Part shown: in pieces, positions 32,155 through 40,416 of the stretch
Numbering within the stretch: the stretch's first letter is position 1
How the letters are laid out: each line of letters opens with the position of its first letter
Assembly: GCA_036500965.1 (NCBI GenBank)
Contig: DASYBC010000006.1
Coordinates: 1-49,800, forward strand
Length of the DNA: 49,800 bases
Origin: AP-15 sp036500965
Lineage (GTDB): Bacteria; Pseudomonadota; Alphaproteobacteria; ATCC43930; CGMCC-115725
Direction of reading: 5' to 3'
The notes under the pieces: model-generated
What the model saw: the letters and a program-made list of their open reading frames with translations, nothing else
Databases searched by the model: none
Told to the model about the DNA's origin: nothing
Translations under genes and position numbers: made by a program

Positions 32155-33204
32155 ATGAGCGACAGCACCGACAACATGATCGTCGATACCGCGACCCGGA
32201 TATTCCAGGATCTATGCGAGCCCGCCACGGTCAACGACGCCGAGAAGGGCGTGTGGCCGAAGGCGCTGTGGGATGCGCTCGAACAATCGGGTTTGACTGT
32301 CGCCTGGGTCCCCGAAGAGCTCGGCGGCGCCGGCGCCGCAATGGCCGACGGGTTTGCGGTGCTGCGCGCGGCCGGGCGTTTCGCAGTCCCGGCGCCGCTG
32401 GCCGAGACCTTGATGGCCGGGTGGCTGTTGGCGCGCGCGGGCATCGCGGCGCCCGCCGGGCCGATGACGGTCGCCCCGGTGCACGCCGACGGCGATATCG
32501 TGCTCGGCGGCGACGGCCGGCTTGCCGGGCGGGCCCGGCGGGTCCCGTTTGCCCGCAACGCCACCCACATTGCCGTCCTCGTTCGCCGCGGCGGCGAGCG
32601 ACTGGTGGCGCTGGTCGGTTCCGGCTTGCCGATCAGCCATGACCAAAGCCTCGCCGGCGAGCCGCGCGACAGCGTGCGCTTCGATGGCGCGGTCCCTGAA
32701 ATCGTCGAGTCGGCCGATCTGGGCGAAGACGTGATCCAGCGCTTCGGCGCGGCGGTTCGATTGCAGCAGATGGCCGGCGCGCTCGAAAAGATCCTCGAAC
32801 AATCGGTGCAGTGGGCGCTCGACCGCTCGCAGTTCGGCCGGCCGATCGCCAAGTTTCAGGCCGTCCAGCACAACCTCGCGACGCTCGCCGGGGAGGTCGC
32901 CGCGGCCGGAGCGGCGGCCGATCTCGCCGCCGAAGCCTGCGCCGGCCCGGAACCTGGCGCGGCCGAGGTGGCGATCGCCAAGGTGCGCGGCGGCGAGGCG
33001 GCGGGCGCCGGGGCAGCAATCGCCCATCAGGTGCATGGGGCCATGGGCTTCACCTACGAGCATTCGCTGCATCATGCGACCCGCCGCCTGTGGGCCTGGC
33101 GCGAGGAGTTCGGCAACGAGGCGGTCTGGGCCGCGCGCCTCGGCCGGATGGTGGCCGAACGCGGCGCCGACCGGCTCTGGCCGTTCATCACCCAACACTC
33201 GTAA
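32155..33204 (+). CDS. Acyl-CoA dehydrogenase, small subunit type
   Basis: A 349-residue FAD-dependent acyl-CoA dehydrogenase that introduces an alpha,beta double bond in a CoA thioester. Landmarks are VAWVPEELGGAGAAMADGFA, ALDRSQFGRPIAKFQAVQHN LA and HQVHGAMGFTYEHSLHHATR. It is shorter than the 386-residue partner gene downstream. Such short/long pairs often form heteromeric dehydrogenases (for example PimC/PimD, which act on dicarboxylyl-CoA). The start at 32155 (MSDSTDNMIVD) is chosen over an in-frame extension to 32062. A 10-base inverted repeat lies just upstream. The exact substrate is unknown. Confidence 0.88.
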   Translation: MSDSTDNMIVDTATRIFQDLCEPATVNDAEKGVWPKALWDALEQSGLTVAWVPEELGGAGAAMADGFAVLRAAGRFAVPAPLAETLMAGWLLARAGIAAPAGPMTVAPVHADGDIVLGGDGRLAGRARRVPFARNATHIAVLVRRGGERLVALVGSGLPISHDQSLAGEPRDSVRFDGAVPEIVESADLGEDVIQRFGAAVRLQQMAGALEKILEQSVQWALDRSQFGRPIAKFQAVQHNLATLAGEVAAAGAAADLAAEACAGPEPGAAEVAIAKVRGGEAAGAGAAIAHQVHGAMGFTYEHSLHHATRRLWAWREEFGNEAVWAARLGRMVAERGADRLWPFITQHS

Positions 33205-33242
33205 GATATCGAATGACCGCATTTTCGCCGATGAGTCTTCTT

Positions 33243-33321
33243 CGTCATTCTCGCGGAAGCGAGAATCCAGGGCCTCAGGTTCGGTCGCCTGCCCTGGACC
33301 CCCGCTTGCGCGGGGGCGACG
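33243..33321. repeat. Alphaproteobacterial intergenic palindrome (CGTCATTCTCGCGGAAGCGA type)
   Basis: Nested inverted repeats: ATTCTCGC with GCGAGAAT on the left, CCCCCGC with GCGGGGG on the right, and TCCAGGG with CCCTGGA joining the two hairpins. This widely distributed intergenic element fills most of the 135-base gap between the two acyl-CoA dehydrogenase genes. Confidence 0.75.
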
Positions 33322-33339
33322 ATCAACCGTGAGGCGCCG

Positions 33340-34500
33340 ATGACCACCAGCTTTCGTTTCGATCCGGTCGAATTGCCGCCCGAGGCCGAGGAACTGCGGC
33401 AGGAGGTCCGCGCCTTTTTGGCCGATGAGGCCGAAGCCGGCACGTATTCGCCAGGCGGCGGCAAGGGCTCGTTCTCGCGCGAGTTCAGCCGCAAGGTTGG
33501 GGCCAAGGGCTGGATCGGCATGACCTGGCCGAAGAAATACGGCGGCCATGAGCGCTCACAACTCGAACGCTATATCGTGACCGAGGAGATGCTGGCGGCG
33601 CATGCGCCGACCCGCGCCCACTCGACCGCCGACCGGCAATCGGGCCCGGTCATCCTGCGCTACGGCCAGGAGGAAATCCGCCAGCAGATCCTGCCGAAGA
33701 TCGCCGCCGGCGAATTGTGCTTTTGCATCGGCCTCTCCGAGCCCAATTCGGGGTCGGACGTGTTTGCCGCTTCGACCCGCGCGACCAAGACCGATGGCGG
33801 CTGGCTGGTCAACGGGCGCAAGATCTGGACCAGCAACGCGCATCAGGCCGATTACATGATCGCCCTCCTACGCACCTCGCCACCGACCAAGGAAAACCGG
33901 CGGCACGGGCTGACCCAGTTCCTGGTCGAGATGAAGACCCCGGGGATCACCACCCGGCCGATCATCAACCTCGTCGGCGGCCATGATTTCAACGAGGTCG
34001 TGTTCGATGATGCCTTCCTGCCCGACTCGCATCTGATCGGCGAGGTCGATATGGCCTGGAAGCAGGCGACCGACGAGCTCGCCTATGAGAGGAGCGGCCC
34101 CGACCGCTGGATCGAAACCCTCGCCGCGCTGACCGAGCTGGTGCGGGTCGCCGGCGAAGAGCCGAGCGAGCGCCTGGCCGAGGGCATCGGCCGGCAGATC
34201 GCTCATCTCGCGACCTTGCGGCGCATGTCGCTGTCGGTTGCCGGGATGCTGCAGGCCGGCAAGACGCCGGCGGTCGAATCGGCGGTGGTCAAGGATCTCG
34301 GCACCAATTTCGAGCAGGCATTGCCCGACAAGGTGCGCCTGTTGGCGCCGCCGCCGAGCGACGCCCAGCCCGACGCCAATGACGACCGGTTCGAGGAGGC
34401 GCTGCGCTACACCACTCTGATCGCCCCCAAGCTGACGATCCAGGGCGGCACCCGCGAAGTGCTCCGCGGCATCATCGCCCGCGGCCTCGGGTTGCGCTAG
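33340..34500 (+). CDS. Acyl-CoA dehydrogenase, large subunit type
   Basis: A 386-residue acyl-CoA dehydrogenase with N-terminal LRQEVRAFLADEAEAGTYSP, FCIGLSEPNSGSDVFAASTR ATKT (FAD-binding middle domain), WLVNGRKIWTSNAHQADYMI and the C-terminal IQGGTREVLRGIIARGLGLR. It pairs with the smaller paralogue upstream, separated only by a palindromic repeat, suggesting a heteromeric enzyme as in PimC/PimD-like systems. Together with the downstream CoA synthetase and enoyl-CoA hydratase it would support beta-oxidation of a dicarboxylic, alicyclic or aromatic side-chain CoA ester. Substrate unproven. Confidence 0.9.
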   Translation: MTTSFRFDPVELPPEAEELRQEVRAFLADEAEAGTYSPGGGKGSFSREFSRKVGAKGWIGMTWPKKYGGHERSQLERYIVTEEMLAAHAPTRAHSTADRQSGPVILRYGQEEIRQQILPKIAAGELCFCIGLSEPNSGSDVFAASTRATKTDGGWLVNGRKIWTSNAHQADYMIALLRTSPPTKENRRHGLTQFLVEMKTPGITTRPIINLVGGHDFNEVVFDDAFLPDSHLIGEVDMAWKQATDELAYERSGPDRWIETLAALTELVRVAGEEPSERLAEGIGRQIAHLATLRRMSLSVAGMLQAGKTPAVESAVVKDLGTNFEQALPDKVRLLAPPPSDAQPDANDDRFEEALRYTTLIAPKLTIQGGTREVLRGIIARGLGLR

Positions 34501-34707
34501 CTTTTGCCCCGCGCAGCCTTCACCCACGACGCGGAAGGGGGCTGCCAAATCGATATTCCCCTAGGAACGGTAAGCGCTTCTTGCCGTGCATTCCATCGCA
34601 ATGAACCGGCTGGCCGCCACCTTCGGGGAGTCGCAAGCAAAGATTGACGAGCGTTCGAGGCAGATATCACGGTTCTATTTTCCGGAGCCCGAATCCCGCG
34701 GTTAAGA

Positions 34708-34980
34708 ATGGCAGCGCCGGTCGATGATTATGAGATAACCCCTCACGCCGCGTTCGAGATGGTGCGTCGACAAATTGCGCAGAGTATTGTCCATGGTGTC
34801 CTCGCCGCACCGCAGCAGCGCTACGCTGTCGGGCCGGGCCGCGACGTGCTGCAGTCCAAGTTGCTATTTGACGGCAAGATTTATCTGGTTCGCGTATTCA
34901 TCGATTTCGACCGCACTCCGGCCGAGGTCGTAACCGTCTATCGGACCAGCCAAATTCTGAGGTATTGGAGGGTGCCGTGA
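34708..34980 (+). CDS. DUF4258-like small protein (putative toxin partner)
   Basis: A 90-residue protein, DYEITPHAAFEMVRRQIAQS followed by DVLQSKLLFDGKIYLVRVFI DFD and EVVTVYRTSQILRYW. This is the layout of DUF4258 proteins (H/ME-R start, central beta hairpin, terminal VYRTSKIxKYW), which have a RelE-like fold and are commonly paired with DUF2283. The next gene is such a partner and overlaps its stop by four bases (GTGA). The 207 bases upstream (34501-34707) contain no gene. Toxicity is not demonstrated. Confidence 0.75.
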   Translation: MAAPVDDYEITPHAAFEMVRRQIAQSIVHGVLAAPQQRYAVGPGRDVLQSKLLFDGKIYLVRVFIDFDRTPAEVVTVYRTSQILRYWRVP

Positions 34981-35177
34981 AAGCCACCTACGATGCAAGA
35001 ACCGACACGCTGAGCATCATCCTCAAGCCCGACGCCCAAGTCGCCGAGAGCGCTGAGGACAAACCCGGAGTCATTCTTGACTATGACGAGGACGGCAATC
35101 TGGTATCGTTGGAAATCTTGAATGCCTCCAAACGGGTCGCCGAGACGCGTCGCTTCGAATTTGAGACAACGGGATGA
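34977..35177 (+). CDS. DUF2283 protein (putative antitoxin partner)
   Basis: A 66-residue protein from GTG 34977: KATYDARTDTLSIILKPDAQ, then GVILDYDEDGNLVSLEILNA SKRV. The YDxxxDTLxI...DYDxxGxLVGIEILxASxR pattern defines DUF2283. GTG 34977 is preferred to ATG 34965 because it lets the conserved sequence begin at residue 2 and creates a GTGA overlap with the upstream stop. A DUF4258-DUF2283 tandem is a recurrent toxin-antitoxin-like module; here it separates two catabolic genes. Confidence 0.82.
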   Translation: MKATYDARTDTLSIILKPDAQVAESAEDKPGVILDYDEDGNLVSLEILNASKRVAETRRFEFETTG

Positions 35178-35284
35178 CAGATGTGCCCAAAGTTAGTGCG
35201 ATAACTTGGACTCGATCAGTAATACTGTGGACTCTGATCTCATCAACTGGTAGCGTCGGAATTGATCAAGCAGCGGGTCCGTGA

Positions 35285-37423
35285 ATGTTTGACCTTCGCC
35301 CGCTGCTGGCGCCCGACAGCATCGCGATCGTCGGCGCCTCGGCCGACGGCGAGACCCTGCGCGGCCGGCTGACCCGCACGCTGATCGGCCATGGCTACCA
35401 GGGCCGCATCTACCCGGTGACCCGCAGCCAAAGCGAGGTCCTGGGGCTCAGCACCTATCCCTCGGTCGCCGAGTTGCCCGAGCCCGCCGATCTCGCGGTG
35501 ATCCTGGTGCCGGCGGCGCTGGTGGCGCGGACCCTCGACGACTGCGGCAGGCGGGGCATCCGCGCCGCGGTGGTGATCAGCTCGGGCTTTGCCGAGGAGA
35601 GCGGTGAGGCCGCCCGTGCCCGCGACCTCGAATTGCGCCGCGTCGCCGAGCAGCACGGCATCCTCGTCTGCGGCCCGAATTCCGAGGGGCTCGTCAACCC
35701 ATTGCTGCGCGTCGTCGCGACCTTCAGCCCGGTGTTCCACGATCCCAGGCGCAGCCTGTTGCCGGCGACCCCGCACGGTCGCCCGATCGCGGTCAGCTGC
35801 CAGAGCGGCGCATTGACCTTCGCCTTTCTCAACCGCGGGCGCGATCGCCAGCTGCGCCTCACCTACCAGGTCAGCGCCGGCAACCAGACGATCCTCGAGG
35901 CGCATGACTACATCGACTGGATGCTCGACCATGGCGGCGCCGACATTTTTCTCGTTTATCTCGAAGGCATTCGGGTCCCGGCTCGCTTTCGCGCCGTGGC
36001 CGACAAGGCCGCCGCCGCCGGCAAGCCGCTGATCGTCGCCAAGGTCGGCCGCTCGGACGCCGGGCGTCGCGCCGCGGCCTCGCACACCGGCTCGCTCGCC
36101 CATTCCGGGGTCATCGACGACGCGATCTTTCGCCATCACGGCATCATCCGCGGCGACGACCTCGACCACATGCTCGATGTTTCCGCGGCCTTTTCGTTTT
36201 GCCCGTTGCCGCGCGGCAACCGCGTCGCGGTCATCACCGGCTCGGGCGGCAGTGCGGTATGGATGGCCGACATCCTCGCGGCGCACGGGCTCGAAGTGCC
36301 GGAGCTGGAGGACGACATCCAGCAGCGCATCCTCGCATTGCTGCCGTCCTACGCCTCGGCGCGCAACCCGGTCGATGCCACCGCCCAGGCGATCCACGAG
36401 GTCGGCTATGCGCGGATCATCGAGATCCTGCGCCAATCGCAGCGCATCGACACGATCCTCTTGATCGGCTCCTTGGCGAACGAGGCGACCGCGGCCGGGC
36501 ACGCGGCTGCGCTGGCGGCGATGACCGGCCCGCGCGACAAGCCGCTCCTGCTCTGCGCCTATACCAACGCCTCGCCGGCGGCGATGGCCGCCTTCGCCGA
36601 GGCCGGCATCCCCTGCTACACCTCGATGCCGAGCTGCGCCCGGGCGATCCGGGCGCTCGTCGATTACGGCCGTTTCCAGGAACGGCGGCACCGCCCGGCG
36701 ACGCCGGCGACCGCCCCGGCTGTGCGCGAGGAGAGTGCTCGCGCGCTCGCCGCCGCGGGGCCGGTTTTGACCGAGAACGTGGCCAAGACGCTGCTCGCCG
36801 GCTACGGCGTTTCCCGGCCACCCGAGGCGCTGGCGACCTCCGCCGATGCTGCGGTGACCGCCGCGGCCCGGATCGGCGGCCCGGTCGCGCTCAAGGTGCA
36901 GTCGCCCGACATCACCCACAAGACCGAGGCCGGCGCGGTGGCGCTGGGTATCGCCGGCGAGGCGATGGTGCGCGAGGCTTATGCGCGGGTGCTGGCCAAC
37001 GCCGCCGCCGCCCATTCCGGCGCCGCAATTGAGGGCGTTCTGGTGCAAAAAATGGCGCCGTCCGGCCAGGAAATCATCCTCGGCATCACCCGCGACCCCG
37101 ATTTCGGCCCGATGCTGATGGTCGGGCTCGGCGGCATCCATGTCGAGGTGTTGCGCGACATCGCCTTTGCGCCGGTGCCGATCGGGACCGACGAGGCGCT
37201 GGCCCTTCTCGGCGAATTGAAAGGGGCGGCGTTGCTCGACGGCGTGCGCGGCGCCCCGACCGCCGACCGGGCTGCGCTCAGCGAATTGATCGCCGCACTG
37301 TCGCGTTTCGCCGCCGACCACGTCGACCAGATCGACGAGATCGACCTCAACCCGGTCATCGTGCACCCCGAGGGTCAAGGCCTGACCGTGGTCGATGCGC
37401 TGATCGTCAAGCGCCTCAAATAA
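35285..37423 (+). CDS. NDP-forming acyl-CoA synthetase (fused alpha-beta, acetate-CoA ligase family)
   Basis: A 712-residue fused enzyme of the acetyl-CoA synthetase (ADP-forming)/Pat-related family. Domains in order: CoA-binding Rossmann (APDSIAIVGASADGETLRG, about 10-110), succinyl-CoA-ligase-like flavodoxin domains with the phosphohistidine motif AASHTGSLAHSG near residue 262, and an ATP-grasp domain (LAGYGVSRPPEALATSADAA; GGPVALKVQSPDITHKTEAG; IDEIDLNPVIVHPEG). It interconverts an acyl-CoA with free acid while making or using NTP. Its place between acyl-CoA dehydrogenases and enoyl-CoA hydratase suggests activation of the pathway's starting acid, or energy-conserving release of an end product. 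The acyl group is unknown. Confidence 0.9.
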   Translation: MFDLRPLLAPDSIAIVGASADGETLRGRLTRTLIGHGYQGRIYPVTRSQSEVLGLSTYPSVAELPEPADLAVILVPAALVARTLDDCGRRGIRAAVVISSGFAEESGEAARARDLELRRVAEQHGILVCGPNSEGLVNPLLRVVATFSPVFHDPRRSLLPATPHGRPIAVSCQSGALTFAFLNRGRDRQLRLTYQVSAGNQTILEAHDYIDWMLDHGGADIFLVYLEGIRVPARFRAVADKAAAAGKPLIVAKVGRSDAGRRAAASHTGSLAHSGVIDDAIFRHHGIIRGDDLDHMLDVSAAFSFCPLPRGNRVAVITGSGGSAVWMADILAAHGLEVPELEDDIQQRILALLPSYASARNPVDATAQAIHEVGYARIIEILRQSQRIDTILLIGSLANEATAAGHAAALAAMTGPRDKPLLLCAYTNASPAAMAAFAEAGIPCYTSMPSCARAIRALVDYGRFQERRHRPATPATAPAVREESARALAAAGPVLTENVAKTLLAGYGVSRPPEALATSADAAVTAAARIGGPVALKVQSPDITHKTEAGAVALGIAGEAMVREAYARVLANAAAAHSGAAIEGVLVQKMAPSGQEIILGITRDPDFGPMLMVGLGGIHVEVLRDIAFAPVPIGTDEALALLGELKGAALLDGVRGAPTADRAALSELIAALSRFAADHVDQIDEIDLNPVIVHPEGQGLTVVDALIVKRLK

Positions 37424-37437
37424 TGGCAACGCCGCTT

Positions 37438-37536
37438 CCCTCACCCGCCTCCCCCTCTCCCGCAGTCCGGGGTCGGGACCCTCTTCCACAAATGCGGGAG
37501 AGGGGGACCCGGTGCATAGCGCCGGGTGGGTGAGGG
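37438..37536. repeat. Intergenic palindrome (CCCTCACCC...GGGTGAGGG type)
   Basis: Outer arms CCCTCACCCG and CGGGTGGGTGAGGG enclose inner arms CCCTCTCCCGC and GCGGGAGAGGG. Repeats of this form are common between genes in many proteobacteria. It fills most of the gap between the acyl-CoA synthetase and enoyl-CoA hydratase genes. Confidence 0.75.
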
Positions 37537-37555
37537 CCTTTGAGGAGACCTGCAA

Positions 37556-38353
37556 ATGCCTGACTTCCCTAGCTACCGCGAGATCGGCGTCAGCCGCGAC
37601 GGCCATGTCGCCACCGTCGAGATGCGCCGGCCGCCGCATAATTTTTTCGACAGCGCGCTGGTGGCCGAGATCGGCGAGGCGTTCGAGCGCCTCGACGCCG
37701 ACCAGGATTGCCGCGCCATCGTGTTCGCCGCCGAAGGCCGCTCGTTCTGCGCCGGCGCTGATTTTTCAAAGCGGATGGACACCCGCACCGTCGCCGAGGG
37801 GACGCGCAGCGCCGCCGGCCGGCACCTCTACAAGGAGGCGATCCGCCTATTCCGCACCACAAAACCGGTCATTGCCGCGGTGCAGGGTGCCGCGGTCGGC
37901 GGCGGGCTTGGCTTGGCACTCGTCGCCGATTTTCGGGTGACCTGCGAGGAAGCGAGGTTCAGCGCCAATTTCAACCGCCTCGGCTTTCATCCGGGCTTCG
38001 GCCTGACCGCGACCCTGCCGCGGCTGGTCGGCGCGCAGCAAGCGGCGCTGCTGTTCTACACCGGCCGCCGCATTCACGGCGACGAGGCGGTGCGCATCGG
38101 CCTCGCCGATCTATTGGTGCCGCAGGCCGAGGTGCGCGCCGCCGCGCACAAGCTCGCCCTCGAAATCGCGCAGTCTGCGCCGCTCGCGGTCATGGCGACG
38201 CGCGAAACCGTGCGTCGCGGGCTCGTCGATGCGATCGAGGCGGCGACCGAGCGCGAGCTCGTCGAGCAGGACTGGCTGCGCCGCACCGAGGACTTCGTCG
38301 AGGGAGTGAGGGCGATGGCCGACCGCCGTCTTCCGGACTTCCGCGGCCGCTGA
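37556..38353 (+). CDS. Enoyl-CoA hydratase/isomerase family protein
   Basis: A 265-residue crotonase. The oxyanion-hole segments are GRSFCAGADFSKRMD (first) and AAVQGAAVGGGLGLALVADF (second). The following FSANFNRLGFHPGFGLTATL lacks the usual second catalytic glutamate (PExxLG in hydratases reads FNRLGF here), so simple hydratase activity is uncertain and isomerase or other crotonase chemistry is possible. GAGGAG precedes the start. It likely serves the same CoA-thioester route as the two dehydrogenases upstream. It is followed within 6 bases by a decayed gene on the opposite strand. Confidence 0.88.
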   Translation: MPDFPSYREIGVSRDGHVATVEMRRPPHNFFDSALVAEIGEAFERLDADQDCRAIVFAAEGRSFCAGADFSKRMDTRTVAEGTRSAAGRHLYKEAIRLFRTTKPVIAAVQGAAVGGGLGLALVADFRVTCEEARFSANFNRLGFHPGFGLTATLPRLVGAQQAALLFYTGRRIHGDEAVRIGLADLLVPQAEVRAAAHKLALEIAQSAPLAVMATRETVRRGLVDAIEAATERELVEQDWLRRTEDFVEGVRAMADRRLPDFRGR

Positions 38354-38358
38354 CGGAA

Positions 38359-39053
38359 TCAGATAGCGATGTCGTTTGAGACTCTGCCACGAAGTACCGC
38401 GAAGCCTACCCGACACAGTTGACATACGCGGTCGAAGCGACGAGCAACTGCCTCAGCAAGAGCCTTTCGACCCCCGCCAGGCCCATCACTGACATTTCGG
38501 CTTTGCGCAAATGGTTCGAAATACCGCTCTTTCGGATTGGGCTCCCTTCGGACATCTGCCCAGGCCCACTCGCTAATGGTGCGATGCCAACAGATGATTC
38601 TATCCGTTGGCTGAATCGCACCACCAACCCATTAATCTGGTGGGCCGATTCACGAAACGCTTGGGAATCAAGCGTTTCGATCGGACCACTGGGGAGATGG
38701 CCTGCCAACACCCAAACCTCTATTCCCTGCCACGCATGTTCGGCCAAGAACATCCGATCGCCTTTGAGCGTCAGAGGAATTCGACCTTCCAATTCGTTTA
38801 GCTTACCTCTCCTGTGCTCGTTACCATCTCTATCGACGCAAAGAATGACAGATCCACCACACCCCCGACAACTTGTACACTATTGATGCGATGTTCACGA
38901 ACTTTAGCGCCTCCGAAATGCCGCCAAGCAGTGGATCTTGACATACTCGGATCCGTGCTTGCGGCGCCCCGACGTTCGCCATCATCGCTTTCATCAACGG
39001 CTGAAAGATGATTGGCCCTTGCGAAAGTCCCCAGGGATGACAAGCACATTCAT
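38359..39053 (-). pseudogene. Decayed partner gene of an AAA-ATPase, interrupted by the palindromic repeat
   Basis: Stitched across three frames the minus strand reads MNVLVIPGDFRKGQSSF, QPLMKAMMANVGAPQARIRV CQDPLLGGISEALK, ILCVDRDGNEHRRGKLNELE, GDRMFLAEHAWQGIEVWVLA GHLP and, beyond the inserted repeat, EWAWADVRREPNPKERYFEP FAQSRNVSDGPGGGRKALAE, ending at 38359. Its ATG overlaps the ATPase stop (ATGA). The Asp-rich LCVDRDG and late Glu/Arg-rich helices recall uncharacterised proteins encoded beside AAA-ATPases in defence-like loci. At least two frameshifts plus the insertion make it non-functional. The family is recognised only by general resemblance; function unknown. Confidence 0.75.
38573..38691 (+). 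repeat. Palindromic mobile repeat, copy 2 (about 119 bp), inserted in a coding sequence
   Basis: This is the same element as at 19591-19711, from CTAATGGTGCGATGCC to CGATCGGACCACTG, including the GAAACGCTTG/CAAGCGTTTC hairpin. Its termini are slightly decayed (CTAATGGT instead of CTAGTGGT). Removing 119 bases joins GHLP directly to EWAWADV in one frame on the minus strand, giving a natural protein sequence, so this is an insertion with no, or a one- to two-base, target duplication. Confidence 0.85.
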
Positions 39054-39445
39054 TGATCGGTTTCAGAAAAGGCCATTGCGTCCTCCACCCATCCTACGGC
39101 ATGGAGATAGGCGGCGCTATCCTCCGCGATCACCTCCTCAGCGTGAGGTAAATCCAGTAATCTCTTGATAGACGCTTCTGGACCATCGGGTGACCGGTAG
39201 ATAATAGCAGCGTTCTCAAAGGAACTTTGTTGTAGCAGGCCCAGCAACCGCGGCGAATGGGTAGTGGTGACAACCTATACTCGTTCCTTCTGAACTTCTT
39301 GCTCGATCGGCTCCACCAACAGGCCCCAATCGATTTGGGTGTATCCCAGTGTCGGTTTCCTCGAAAAAAAACAAAACTTTGCGGGATTTGGTCCCAGCAA
39401 CGCTGCAATCATGGCAAGGAAGCGAAGTGTCCCGTCGAATGCACT
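39050..39445 (-). pseudogene. C-terminal remnant of an AAA-family ATPase
   Basis: The minus strand encodes FDGTLRFLAMIAALLGPNPA KFCFF, then in a shifted frame EETDTGIHPNRLG (Walker B-like acidic pair), then LLVEPIEQEVQKERV, an in-frame TAG where Gln is expected, VVTTTHSPRLLGLLQQSSFE (H-loop), and the tail to SETDQ at 39050. This is the C-terminal part of an ABC/SMC-like ATPase of the kind found in phage-defence and toxin loci. The N-terminal Walker A half is missing upstream of about 39445. Two frameshifts and one stop make it inactive. It overlaps the partner gene by four bases. Confidence 0.82.
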
Positions 39446-39550
39446 AGCCTAGACCCGATGCCCGCTGAGTGATCGGCGGGCCGGCTCTCAGCGGACGTCG
39501 AGGCTAAGGAGATCTTCCTTTCGGAGGGTAGGGCCCATCGTACCGTCCCC

Positions 39551-40360
39551 TTATGGGGTCGGCACCCCGATCGACTTCAACCGCGCATGTGCGCGGGCCG
39601 CGCGCGTTTTCATCCCGTCGAGATACGTGCTCACATCGTTCCCCGGCAAATTCAGCACCTTGCACCCGAGCTGCCAATATTCCTCGATCTGCGCCTCGGT
39701 CTCGGCCGATCCCCGAGCGAGCTTGCCATGAGCATTGCATGCCGCCACGATCCGCCGGATCGCCGCTTTGAATTTCGGGTGCTCGAGGTCGAGGTGAACC
39801 CCGAGCTGCGCGCTCAGGTCGGAATGCCCATAGGCGATCATGTCGATCCCTTCGACCGCCGCAATCTCCTCGACGTTCTCCAAGCCCTCGAGCGACTCGA
39901 TCGACGGGCATAGGATGATGTTCTCGTTTGCCCACGGCGCGTATTCGGCGGCGTGGCGGGCGCCATAGCTTTTGTATCCGGTGTGCGGCCCCTGGCCGGA
40001 GATGCCGCGGTTTCCGATCGGCGGATACTTCGCCAGGCGAGTGATCGCGCGTGCCTCTTCGGCGGTTTCCACCTCGGACACCTGGATGCCCATGATGCCC
40101 TGATCCAGAATGCCGGGGATCAGATGCGCGAACGATTTGTGGATGCGGACGATCGCCGAAACGTCCGTCGCCTGGAACCAGCTCGCGAGGTTCGCGATCG
40201 TCTCGATGTCGAACGCCCCGTGTTCGTGGTCGATCGCGCAGTAATCGAAGCCGGCCGCCTCGATGATCCAGGGAACGCCGCGTGATGCGAACTCCTTGAG
40301 CCCGGTGCCCAGCGCCGCCCGCCCTTCGCGCACCGCCCGCCGTATGCTGTTGTCTTTCAT
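39551..40360 (-). CDS. HpcH/HpaI-family aldolase
   Basis: A 269-residue class II (divalent metal) pyruvate-type aldolase of the HpcH/HpaI/citrate-lyase-beta family. Visible motifs are FDYCAIDHEHGAFD (catalytic His and acidic residues), IVRIHKSFAHLIPGILDQGI MGI and CPSIESLEGLENVEEIAAVE GIDMIAYGHSDLSAQLG, where GHSDLS replaces the more common GPADLS/GTNDLS. It should cleave or form 4-hydroxy-2-oxo acids, as in meta-cleavage or homoprotocatechuate routes. A glyoxalase-fold gene lies 56 bases upstream on the same strand; they may form a two-gene unit. Substrate unknown. Confidence 0.88.
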   Translation of the reverse strand: MKDNSIRRAVREGRAALGTGLKEFASRGVPWIIEAAGFDYCAIDHEHGAFDIETIANLASWFQATDVSAIVRIHKSFAHLIPGILDQGIMGIQVSEVETAEEARAITRLAKYPPIGNRGISGQGPHTGYKSYGARHAAEYAPWANENIILCPSIESLEGLENVEEIAAVEGIDMIAYGHSDLSAQLGVHLDLEHPKFKAAIRRIVAACNAHGKLARGSAETEAQIEEYWQLGCKVLNLPGNDVSTYLDGMKTRAARAHARLKSIGVPTP

Positions 40361-40416
40361 GGCTCGCTCCAGGACTCCTTCACATTAATCCAATCCACGC
40401 CAGGGGCGTCACACTT

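Noticed and set aside
33243..33321. Possible Rho-independent terminator between the acyl-CoA dehydrogenases
   Set aside because: The two hairpins match a common dispersed intergenic palindrome and lack a T-tract, so it is listed as a repeat.
35243..37639. 798-residue open frame antisense to the NDP-forming acyl-CoA synthetase
   Set aside because: The plus-strand frame carries CoA-binding, phosphohistidine and ATP-grasp motifs; the antisense frame is Arg/Gly/Asp-rich noise typical of high-GC DNA.
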